DNA of 64,000 bases from Flavobacteriales bacterium (GTDB taxonomy: Bacteria > Bacteroidota > Bacteroidia > Flavobacteriales_D > Crocinitomicaceae), in contig CANFRV010000022.1 of the NCBI GenBank assembly GCA_947449575.1, positions 1-64,000 on the forward strand, read 5' to 3'. Under the pieces are notes generated by a model, which was not told the DNA's origin, did no database searches, and saw only the letters and a program-made list of their open reading frames with translations. Below, one piece after another: positions 1 through 7,747 of the stretch; positions within the stretch are counted from its first letter, which is position 1, and the number at the start of each line of letters is the position of its first letter. The position numbers were made by a program, and so were the translations under genes.

Positions 1-85
1 AGAAATCAGCTGTCCGAAAACGGACTGTCCAAAAAAATAGCTACTTTTATTCATGTAATTTATGTTCGCAAAACCAAATTACATT

Positions 86-124
86 AAAGTGGGAAATCTT
101 TTAACGGAAATCCCGCTTTTTTTT
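86..124 (+). terminator. Probable rho-independent terminator of a gene left of the window
   Basis: The arms AAAGTGGGA (86-94) and TCCCGCTTT (111-119) pair with one G-T wobble and run into a T tract to 124. It would end a rightward transcript entering from outside the window. The bases before it include a short GTCCG/CGGAC inverted repeat at 12-25 but no recognisable gene. Confidence 0.6.
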
Positions 125-256
125 AAAAGTTTTATCGGACACTAGTGTTTTTTTATATAATTTAGGAAAAAAAATTAACGAACAGTTTTGTTTAAGGAAA
201 TTGTTTATTAATTTAGGCGGCACAAAAAAAATAGAATATAAATTCGAGAACAAGAA

Positions 257-1543
257 ATGAGCGAAATAGCTAAATTAGAATTAAACGGTCAAATATTCGA
301 ATTCCCTGTAATAGAAGGAACTGAGAATGAAAAAGCAATCGATATTAGTTCATTAAGAACAAAAACTGGATATATCACTATTGATCCAGGATTTAAAAAT
401 ACAGGTAGTTGTGAAAGTGCTATTACTTTTTTAGATGGAGAACTGGGTATTTTAAGATACCGTGGTTATCCGATTGAACAATTGGCGGAAAAAGCAAGTT
501 TTCTAGAAGTAGCCTATTTATTAATTTATAAGGCGCTTCCAACCCAACAAGAATTAGATTCATTTATAAATAGCATTACTAAACACACTTTAGTGGCTGA
601 AGATATGAAACAATTTTTTGAAGCGTACCCAGCAAAAGCTCATCCTATGGGAGTTTTAGCATCTATGGTATGTTCTTTATCCACTTTTTATCCAGAATCA
701 TTAGATCCTAATAGAAGTCCTGAAGCAAAAGACTTAACGATGCATCGCTTGCTTGGTAAATTACCAACATTAGCTGCATGGTCACACAAAAATGCTTTAC
801 GTCATCCATTTATGTATCCTAAAAATTCTTTAGATTATTGTTCGAATTTCATGCACATGATGTTTGCAATGCCTACTGAAGAATACACCGTAGATCCAGT
901 TATTTCTGCAGCATTAAATAAATTACTAATACTCCATGCGGATCATGAACAAAATTGTTCTACTGCAACCGTTAGAGTTGTAGGTTCTTCGCAATCAAAT
1001 TTATATTCAACGATTTCTGCTGGAATTTCAGCTTTATGGGGACCTCTGCACGGTGGAGCTAATCAAGAGGTAATTGAAATGCTTGAGCAAATCCAAAACG
1101 ACGGAGGAGATATTGATAAATGGGTTTTAAAAGCAAAAGATAAAAATGACTCATTCTTATTAATGGGCTTTGGACACAGAGTATACAAAAACTTTGATCC
1201 ACGTGCAAAAATCATTAAAAAAGCATGTGATGATATATTGGAAAAATTAAATGTAAACGATCCATTATTAGCCATTGCAAAAAGATTAGAACAAGTTGCA
1301 TTAGAAGATGAATATTTTAAATCTAGAAATTTATATCCAAACGTAGATTTCTATTCCGGAATTATTTACCGTGCACTTAATATTCCAACTGAAATGTTTA
1401 CTGTGATGTTTGCTTTAGGTCGTCTACCAGGGTGGATTTCTCAATGGAAAGAAATGACTGAAGGAGGTGAACCAATCGGTAGACCAAGACAAGTATATAC
1501 TGGTGCTGTTGAGCGCGACTATGTAGATATTTCTAAAAGATAA
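257..1543 (+). CDS. gltA: Citrate synthase (type II)
   Basis: This enzyme condenses oxaloacetate with acetyl-CoA to citrate, the entry step of the TCA cycle, in the cytoplasm. The 428-residue length matches the hexameric bacterial type II form. The three catalytic residues are all visible: His265 in LHGGANQEV, His307 in GFGHRVYK and Asp364 in NVDFYSGI. The N-terminal beta-rich segment (MSEIAKLELNGQIFEFPVIE) is also typical of the type II family. It starts at an ATG without an obvious Shine-Dalgarno site, as is usual for Bacteroidota. It stands alone: a terminator lies upstream (86-124) and a strong hairpin downstream (1610-1646). I could not find a convincing TAnnTTTG promoter in 125-256. Identification is secure. 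Confidence 0.97.
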   Translation: MSEIAKLELNGQIFEFPVIEGTENEKAIDISSLRTKTGYITIDPGFKNTGSCESAITFLDGELGILRYRGYPIEQLAEKASFLEVAYLLIYKALPTQQELDSFINSITKHTLVAEDMKQFFEAYPAKAHPMGVLASMVCSLSTFYPESLDPNRSPEAKDLTMHRLLGKLPTLAAWSHKNALRHPFMYPKNSLDYCSNFMHMMFAMPTEEYTVDPVISAALNKLLILHADHEQNCSTATVRVVGSSQSNLYSTISAGISALWGPLHGGANQEVIEMLEQIQNDGGDIDKWVLKAKDKNDSFLLMGFGHRVYKNFDPRAKIIKKACDDILEKLNVNDPLLAIAKRLEQVALEDEYFKSRNLYPNVDFYSGIIYRALNIPTEMFTVMFALGRLPGWISQWKEMTEGGEPIGRPRQVYTGAVERDYVDISKR

Positions 1544-1548
1544 GTTGA

Positions 1549-1722
1549 AGACTCTAGATTTTAGACGATGGTTTAAGACTTTAGATTTTTAGACGTTAGA
1601 CATTAGACAAAAAAGCGATTACTAACTATGTTAGTAATCGCTTTTTCATGTAAAACCTTTAAGTCTAAAATCTAAAAATCTAATCTCTAAATATCTAAAT
1701 ATCTAAATGTCTAAATGTCTAA
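1549..1722. repeat. Short tandem units in inverted orientation around a hairpin
   Basis: Both sides of the central hairpin at 1610-1646 consist of degenerate 7-9 base units. The left side (about 1549-1608) is built on TTTAGA and TTAGAC. The right side (about 1657-1722) is built on TCTAAAT and GTCTAAA, the reverse complements. The two sides can therefore pair in several registers and extend the central stem. The element fills the space between the convergent citrate synthase and methyltransferase genes. Confidence 0.75.
1610..1646. terminator. Bidirectional terminator hairpin, 17-bp stem
   Basis: The arms at 1610-1626 and 1630-1646 are perfectly complementary (AAAAAGCGATTACTAAC and its reverse complement) around a three-base TAT loop. 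A-tracts and T-tracts flank both sides, so it can end transcripts from both converging genes. Confidence 0.85.
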
Positions 1723-1724
1723 AA

Positions 1725-2945
1725 TTAATTCTCAGGAGACTCTTCAACTACTGAATCTTCGGTGTTTTCGTAATTATTGTGTTTCGCTTTTTTTGAACCT
1801 TCATAAATCGTGAATTTTCTAAAACTACATTCTAAATCTCCATTGAATAATTTTATTTTGCGGTCAGGTCGAAGTGCTACTGATTTAAAACCTTCTTCGC
1901 TCGCAGAAATAATCCAACAAGAATAACCTTGCATCACATTTTTCATCCAATCTCCAATTCCTTCATACAACTCTTCGATATCATCGCCCATTCTTTCTCC
2001 ATAGGGAGGATTGGTCACCATAACACCTGCTTCTTCAGGTCTTTTTAATTCATTAAAAGAGCAAATTTCCGTTTCAATAAATCGACCAACCGCAACACCT
2101 TTCAGATTACGTCTTGTTTTCATAATCATATCAGGAGTAATATCTGAACCAATTATTTTACACGGCAACGATTGACAACGCTTATTTGCGGCCTCATATA
2201 CTTCATCCCATAATTGAGAATCATAATTCTTAAAATTCTTAAACGCATAATGCTGCCTTTCTATGGAGGACGGAATATTAGCCGCTAACATTGCCGCTTC
2301 AATCAAAATAGTCCCTGACCCACAAAATGGATCTACAAATGTCGATTTACGATCCCAACCTGACATCCGAACTAAACCAGCAGCAACCACTTCATTAAGA
2401 GGCGCCTCACCTGCAGATTGTCTATATCCTCTTTGAAATAAAGGAACTCCACTAGAATTCAAAGAAATCGTTACACTTGAATCATTTATATACACATCAA
2501 ATAATACTTGTGGAACTTTTATATGGACATCTGGACGTTTGCCGTATTTATTCCTAAAAGTATCTGCAATAGCATCTTTCACTAATAAAAAAGGTAATTG
2601 AGAATGTTTGAAGAAATCTGAATAAATGGCTCCTTTGACAGCAAACGTTTTATCAATATCAAAAAATTCAGTCCAATCGATTTTCATACATTTTTTGTAT
2701 AAATCGTCTTCGTGACGGATGTTGAATTTTGCAATTTCAACTAAAACCGATATAGCGCATCGTGAATGTAGATTTAAAAAATACACATCTTTCCATGTTC
2801 CAGTGACTTGCACAGCCCTATTTAGAACCTTCACATCTGAATATCCAAGTTCGATTAACTCTTCTTTTAAAACTTCCTCTAATCCAAAAAACGTTTTTAA
2901 CGTGATGGTTACGTTTTCTCCACTATCTTTCAACTCATTATTCAT
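1725..2945 (-). CDS. THUMP-domain class I SAM-dependent RNA methyltransferase (RlmL-N/YpsC-like)
   Basis: This protein probably adds a methyl group to the N2 of a guanine in 23S rRNA, as in the RlmL N-terminal half and the YpsC family. An N-terminal ferredoxin-like/THUMP region occupies about residues 15-165. A Rossmann methyltransferase domain follows, with the SAM loop DPFCGSGT at 205-212 and the catalytic motif IV NPPY at 312-315. NPPY is typical of enzymes that methylate exocyclic amino groups. At 406 residues it matches the stand-alone members and lacks the second (RlmK) methyltransferase of E. coli RlmL. It is convergent with citrate synthase and divergent from the patatin gene. The family call is firm and the exact target base is inferred. 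Confidence 0.9.
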   Translation of the reverse strand: MNNELKDSGENVTITLKTFFGLEEVLKEELIELGYSDVKVLNRAVQVTGTWKDVYFLNLHSRCAISVLVEIAKFNIRHEDDLYKKCMKIDWTEFFDIDKTFAVKGAIYSDFFKHSQLPFLLVKDAIADTFRNKYGKRPDVHIKVPQVLFDVYINDSSVTISLNSSGVPLFQRGYRQSAGEAPLNEVVAAGLVRMSGWDRKSTFVDPFCGSGTILIEAAMLAANIPSSIERQHYAFKNFKNYDSQLWDEVYEAANKRCQSLPCKIIGSDITPDMIMKTRRNLKGVAVGRFIETEICSFNELKRPEEAGVMVTNPPYGERMGDDIEELYEGIGDWMKNVMQGYSCWIISASEEGFKSVALRPDRKIKLFNGDLECSFRKFTIYEGSKKAKHNNYENTEDSVVEESPEN

Positions 2946-2999
2946 ATTATCGTTGTTTTCTTTCAGAAATACTGCTAATTTTGTACAAAAGTAATAAAA

Positions 3000-5300
3000 T
3001 TGAGGTCAACAATCCGTAATATTTCTTTATTCGCATTTTCTATTCTTCTAATAGCGTCTGTTCAAGCACAACAAAAAGTGGGCTTAGTTCTCAGCGGTGG
3101 CGGCGCAACAGGGCTAGCACATATTGGGGTTTTAAAGGCTTTAGAAGAACGAGGGATTCCAATAGATTACATCACAGGTACTTCCGCTGGAGCTCTAGTT
3201 GGAGCAATGTATTCTTCAGGTTACAGTCCACAAGAAATTCAAGATTACGTATTAAAAGCAGATTTTCAGCTAATGATTAGTGGAAAAATAAAACCTTCTC
3301 AACGTTTTTTAGTGCGTGAAGAAGAGATGAATGCAAGTTTATTTAATGTTGTTTTTACGCATAATAACATTTTAAAAAAATCTTTGCCTACCAATTTTAT
3401 TACATCCTCGTATTTAGATTTCGAAATGTTAAAATTTCTAGGAACAACAAGCGCATCCTTCTCTAACAATTTTGACAGTTTGTTTGTCCCTTTTCGTTGC
3501 GTTTCTAGTGATATTACAAATAAAAAAAGTGTTGTTTTTGGGAAAGGAAATCTAAATGAGGCCGTTCGTTCTTCTATGACGTATCCTTTTTATTTTAGTC
3601 CTTTAAGAATTGGTGGCGATTTATTATTTGATGGTGGCTTATATAATAATTTCCCTGCGGATATAATGTACAAGGATTTCAGTCCAGATTTTATAATTGG
3701 AAGTAATGTCTCCTACAATGCTGAACCACCATCAGAAGATGATTTAATTAGTCAGGTAACAAATATGCTTGTTTCTCACACAGATTACAATTTACCCTGT
3801 GATATGGGGATCATTATTCATCCAGAAACTGAAGTAACAACTTTCGCTTTTAACGAAATAGAAAAAGCAATCAATGACGGATACAATTCAACCTTAAAAT
3901 ATTTAGATTCAATTGAATCGCATATTGAACATAAAATTTCAAAGGAAGAACTAACGGCAAGAAGAAACGCATTTAGATCAAAAATTATTGACTTTCAAAT
4001 AGAATCTATCACCTCGAGCTCCTATAAAAACGGAAAACTAAAATATGCTGAAAAAACCGTAATGAACAAAAAAAGAGAGAAAACTCTTCCTCTTGAAATT
4101 GTTGAAAAAAGATATTTTAGATTGTATACCGCAAAACAAATTGATTTTATTTACCCTACATTAAGTAAAAAATCAGATAGTACCTATAATCTTAATTTGG
4201 AAATTAGAAAATCGAAAGAATTTAAACTTGATGTGGGAGGTCATTATTCTTCAAGAGCTGTCAACACAGGTTATTTAAGCTTAAGTTACAGAAAACTGGG
4301 TAAAACAGCTTCCACAATTAAAGCAGAATCGTATTTTGGAAAATTCTATGGTTCGATAAAAACAGAATTAACTGTCGAGATCCCTTCCGTTTATCCAGTG
4401 GCATTAACTTCCTATTTCGTTATGAATCGCTGGGACTATTTTTATAATTTCGCCTCCTTTTTTGAAGAAGTAAAGCCTTCTTTTTTAATTCAGAACGAAA
4501 TTTATTATGGATTAAAATTCATCCACCCAATTGGAAATACCACTAAAAGCATCATTGATTTCAGAGGTTTTTCTCTTGAAGATGATTATTATCAAACGGT
4601 GAACTTTACCAATAAAGACACCACTGACAAAACCTATTTTAATGGGAACTCTGTCAGTTGGCAATTTTTAAAAAATTCACTTAATCGAAAACAATTTTCT
4701 TCCAGCGGTCACTATTTCTCATTTAAAGCAAGATATATCAATGGAAGCGAACACAGTATAAGTGGCACCGCAAATAATAATCAACCATACGACAAAACAA
4801 ATTTGCATATTTGGTTTAATATCAATTCAGAATTTCAGTCTTTCATAATTGACAAACCTTATTTTCATTTAGGGGTGCATGCGAAGGGAGTACTAAACAC
4901 TCAAACTTTATTTTCAAATTATACGGCCACACTGCTAGCATTAACTTCTTTTGCACCCATTCCTGATGCTGAAACCTACTTTTTACCTGAATATCGATCT
5001 CCTCAATATGTGGGTACTGGTTTAAATTTGATTTTTACTTTAAAAAAGAAAGTTGATCTGCGCATTGACACCTATTTTTATCAGCCTTTTGTCAAATTAA
5101 ATCTAAATGAAAATGATGGATCTTTTGGATATTCAAAACCATTTAAAGGAGAGGCATTTTTAATTTCAGGATCAGCAATTTTCCATTCCTTTTTTGGTCC
5201 TGTCAGAGCAACTATAAATTACTTCCCTGAACAGAGTTCGCCATTTGCCTTCCAAATTAGTTATGGATATGTAATCTTCAACGAAAGAGCGACTAGATAA
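3000..5300 (+). CDS. Patatin-like phospholipase fused to an outer-membrane beta-barrel
   Basis: This is a predicted secreted lipase anchored by a C-terminal barrel. Residues 1-24 form a signal peptide ending near VQAQ. The patatin domain follows at about 26-300, with the oxyanion loop GGGATG (34-39), the nucleophile motif GTSAG (60-64, Ser62) and the catalytic dyad partner DGG (Asp211). A POTRA-like linker (about 345-410) leads into a region rich in alternating aromatic strands that ends the protein, as in the PlpD/BamA-like two-part family. The only start that keeps the signal peptide is the TTG at 3000. A TAATTTTG -7 element lies about 16 bases upstream, so the TTG start is credible. The substrate is unknown, and no chaperone or lipid gene is adjacent. 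Confidence 0.88.
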   Translation: MRSTIRNISLFAFSILLIASVQAQQKVGLVLSGGGATGLAHIGVLKALEERGIPIDYITGTSAGALVGAMYSSGYSPQEIQDYVLKADFQLMISGKIKPSQRFLVREEEMNASLFNVVFTHNNILKKSLPTNFITSSYLDFEMLKFLGTTSASFSNNFDSLFVPFRCVSSDITNKKSVVFGKGNLNEAVRSSMTYPFYFSPLRIGGDLLFDGGLYNNFPADIMYKDFSPDFIIGSNVSYNAEPPSEDDLISQVTNMLVSHTDYNLPCDMGIIIHPETEVTTFAFNEIEKAINDGYNSTLKYLDSIESHIEHKISKEELTARRNAFRSKIIDFQIESITSSSYKNGKLKYAEKTVMNKKREKTLPLEIVEKRYFRLYTAKQIDFIYPTLSKKSDSTYNLNLEIRKSKEFKLDVGGHYSSRAVNTGYLSLSYRKLGKTASTIKAESYFGKFYGSIKTELTVEIPSVYPVALTSYFVMNRWDYFYNFASFFEEVKPSFLIQNEIYYGLKFIHPIGNTTKSIIDFRGFSLEDDYYQTVNFTNKDTTDKTYFNGNSVSWQFLKNSLNRKQFSSSGHYFSFKARYINGSEHSISGTANNNQPYDKTNLHIWFNINSEFQSFIIDKPYFHLGVHAKGVLNTQTLFSNYTATLLALTSFAPIPDAETYFLPEYRSPQYVGTGLNLIFTLKKKVDLRIDTYFYQPFVKLNLNENDGSFGYSKPFKGEAFLISGSAIFHSFFGPVRATINYFPEQSSPFAFQISYGYVIFNERATR

Positions 5301-5352
5301 CATACAGTTATTCCTATGTTCTAATATTCGCTTTTTTTTTATAAAATTATCA

Positions 5353-5382
5353 TTTGGAACTTTAATCTAGTTCTTATATTTA
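5353..5382 (+). promoter_or_regulatory. Predicted promoter of the VOC gene
   Basis: TTTG at 5353-5356 and TATATTTA at 5375-5382 are separated by 18 bases. This matches the Bacteroidota -33/-7 pattern except for the last base (A for G). Confidence 0.5.
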
Positions 5383-5401
5383 CAAAAAATTAAATTTTAT
5401 C

Positions 5402-6469
5402 ATGGAGAAAATAATCTGCGGCATTCAACAAATGGGAATAGGTGTTCCAAATGTACAAGAAATATGGAAATGGTACAGAAAGTTTTTAGGCGTTGATATT
5501 AGGGTTTTTGAAGAAGCTGCTGATGCTCCGCTAATGATAGATTATACAGGTGGAAAGGTTCAATCAAGAACGGCAACTTTAGCACTCAGCATGGAAGGTG
5601 GCGGTGGATTTGAAATCTGGCAATATACTTCAAGATCTACTGAAAAAGCAGAATTTGATATCCAGTTGGGAGATTATGGTTTATATTCTTGTAGAATTAA
5701 ATCAAGAAACGTAAGTCAATCATATGCGTATTTCCAGGTGAATGGCGCTAATTTATTGAGCGATATTGTTAAAAATCCTGCTGGTAACAATCATTTTTTT
5801 GTAGAAGATCCAAATGGTAATATTTTCGATATCGTGGAGGGTACGGATTTTTTTTCTGACACGAAACATCCATCCAAATGTGGAGGTGTTGCAGGTGCGT
5901 TAATCGGTGTAAGTGATATTGAAAAATCTTTAAAATTATACCAAGATATTTTAGGTTACTCGACGATCGAATATGATGAAGTGGGTAATTTTGAAGATTT
6001 ACAGGGCTTACCAAAAGGAAATATGAAAGTGAGGCGTATTTTATTGTCTCATCCGGAATTAAGAAATGGCCCGTTTGCAAAACTTTTAGGCCCCACGCAA
6101 ATAGAATTAATACAGGCAATTGAACGACCAGATTGTAGAAAAATACTTGAAAATAGATTTTGGGGGGATTGGGGATTTATTCACTTATGCTTTGATATTC
6201 AAGGAATGGATATACTTAAAAAAGAATGTGAAAATCAAGGATTCCCTTTCACAGTTGATAGTTCCAACTCATTTGATATGGGAGAAGCTGCAGGAAGATT
6301 TTCATACATTGAAGATCCAGACGGCACTTTAATTGAATTTGTGGAAACCCATAAAGTACCTGTGATGAAGAAAATTGGTTGGTATATTAATTTGAAAAAT
6401 CGGGATCCAAAAAAACATTTACCAAGATGGATGCTTTTAGCAATGGGATTAAATAAAGTGAAAAATTAA
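5402..6469 (+). CDS. Two-domain VOC (glyoxalase/bleomycin-resistance/dioxygenase fold) protein
   Basis: Two vicinal-oxygen-chelate modules can be read in the 355 residues. The first (about 5-150) ends in the signature FFVEDPNGNIFDIVEG. The second (about 160-318) ends in FSYIEDPDGTLIEFVETH. Each has the typical beta-alpha-beta-beta-beta pattern and a late metal-ligand glutamate. A basic C-terminal tail of about 35 residues follows. There is no signal peptide, so it is cytoplasmic. The two-domain layout recalls extradiol and 4-hydroxyphenylpyruvate dioxygenases, but the sequence does not settle the substrate. The gene stands alone with its own predicted promoter. The fold is secure and the reaction is not known. 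Confidence 0.75.
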   Translation: MEKIICGIQQMGIGVPNVQEIWKWYRKFLGVDIRVFEEAADAPLMIDYTGGKVQSRTATLALSMEGGGGFEIWQYTSRSTEKAEFDIQLGDYGLYSCRIKSRNVSQSYAYFQVNGANLLSDIVKNPAGNNHFFVEDPNGNIFDIVEGTDFFSDTKHPSKCGGVAGALIGVSDIEKSLKLYQDILGYSTIEYDEVGNFEDLQGLPKGNMKVRRILLSHPELRNGPFAKLLGPTQIELIQAIERPDCRKILENRFWGDWGFIHLCFDIQGMDILKKECENQGFPFTVDSSNSFDMGEAAGRFSYIEDPDGTLIEFVETHKVPVMKKIGWYINLKNRDPKKHLPRWMLLAMGLNKVKN

Positions 6470-6571
6470 GTTATTTCCGACTCAAAAACAATTGTTTTGC
6501 GTAGAGTCAAATTTTGTAGAAATTATTGTTTAGCTTTGCTTTCTATAAAAAATATTTTATTCTGAGTTTAT

Positions 6572-7681
6572 ATGATTACGAAAAAACACATAAATAAATT
6601 AATATTTCTCATTCTGGGATTAATTATAACTGCTGTCTCATTTAATTCGTGTAAAGAAGATATTGAATTAGTTGGCAGTTACAAAGAGACAGCTGTGATC
6701 TATGCGCTTCTTGACCAATCAGAATCTATTCATTTCCTTAAAATAAACAGAGCTTTCATAGGACCTGGAAATGCATTGGAAATTGCTAAAATTCCTGATT
6801 CTAGTTATTTTAAAAATTTAGAAGGAACAATCACAGAATACATGAATGATGTTGTAACGAATACCTGGGATTTAAAAGACACACTCGTTGATAATAAAAG
6901 TACAAATGGTATATTTTATGCTCCAACGCAAAAACTCTACTATTTTAAAGGGGCATTGAATGATGCTGCAACGTATAAATTACGTGTTATTATTGACAAA
7001 AACACAACGAAAGAATTTGAAATTACAGGAGAAACGAAACTAGTTACTAATTTATCTTCTGCGCAAAGTTCGCAAACTAGTTATTTCCGCTTTTTTAATA
7101 CGGGTGTTTATAAAACTGATAATATAAAGACCACCCCAACAGGAACAGGTTCTGCCTTCCGAGTAAATGCGACATTAGGCATAGATTTTTACGAATATGA
7201 CGACTCTTTTTCTGTTCTCGATTCAGTGAGTTTAACCTGGAATGCGGGAGAATCTGAAGTTCAACCCAATTCTAGTTACAGCGCTGCTATTGCTGGTCAA
7301 AATTTTTATGAATTAATTAGAGATAATGTGACTAATAATCCATTGATAACCCATCGTCAAATAAAATCAATCACAATTCGTCTGACGGGAGGATCTGAGG
7401 ATTTTAACACCTATATTAATTCAAATAAGCCTAGTAGTTCGCTTGCTCAAACAAAACCGAATTTCACGAACTTAAGTGTGACGAATAACAAAAATGTCAT
7501 TGGGATCTTTTCGGCAAGACAAACAGTTCTGATTGTGAAGCCTTTTGCTGTGCCGTTTATCAATTCTAGAGCGATCGATTCTGAATCGACGAAAGAACTT
7601 TGCACGGGCGCAATTACTGGAAATCTATTCTTTTGCAGTGGTCATAATTTAGACTCTGGACAAAGTTATCATTGCCCATAA
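6572..7681 (+). CDS. Predicted lipoprotein, DUF4249-like
   Basis: Residues 1-27 form a lipoprotein signal with a hydrophobic stretch (LIFLILGLIITAV) and a Cys at position 27 in SFNSC, followed by KED. It should therefore be anchored in the periplasm or outer membrane. The rest of the 369 residues is beta-rich. The order of an early strand reading AVIYALLD, then HFLKINRAF, then a middle domain resembles the DUF4249 family that is abundant in Bacteroidota and often lies next to TonB-dependent receptors. No receptor is adjacent here. The protein is Cys-poor except for a C-terminal pair (LFFCSGHN and LCTGA). The function is unknown and the family assignment is tentative. A terminator follows at 7714-7743. 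Confidence 0.6.
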   Translation: MITKKHINKLIFLILGLIITAVSFNSCKEDIELVGSYKETAVIYALLDQSESIHFLKINRAFIGPGNALEIAKIPDSSYFKNLEGTITEYMNDVVTNTWDLKDTLVDNKSTNGIFYAPTQKLYYFKGALNDAATYKLRVIIDKNTTKEFEITGETKLVTNLSSAQSSQTSYFRFFNTGVYKTDNIKTTPTGTGSAFRVNATLGIDFYEYDDSFSVLDSVSLTWNAGESEVQPNSSYSAAIAGQNFYELIRDNVTNNPLITHRQIKSITIRLTGGSEDFNTYINSNKPSSSLAQTKPNFTNLSVTNNKNVIGIFSARQTVLIVKPFAVPFINSRAIDSESTKELCTGAITGNLFFCSGHNLDSGQSYHCP

Positions 7682-7713
7682 TTATTCTTTCAAAAATTTA
7701 TAATTAATTGCTA

Positions 7714-7743
7714 TCTTCGGTAAAAAATACCGAAGATTTTTTG
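7714..7743 (+). terminator. Rho-independent terminator just before priA
   Basis: TCTTCGGTA (7714-7722) pairs perfectly with TACCGAAGA (7728-7736) around AAAAA and is followed by a T tract. The T tract ends only 4 bases before the priA ATG, so priA transcription must start in or upstream of this hairpin or at the ATG itself. Confidence 0.8.
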
Positions 7744-7747
7744 TATT

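Noticed and set aside
1-40. Possible 3' end of a gene (frame reading EISCPKTDCPKK then TAG) at the left edge
   Set aside because: Only 12 codons are available, other frames are also open, and a small hairpin overlaps it. No gene can be supported.
1549-1722. CRISPR-like array
   Set aside because: Units are 7-9 bases without spacers, arranged as inverted halves, and no cas gene is present.
5769-6332. Additional frames overlapping the VOC gene, suggesting a frameshift
   Set aside because: The main frame is continuous across both VOC domains. The others have no family features.
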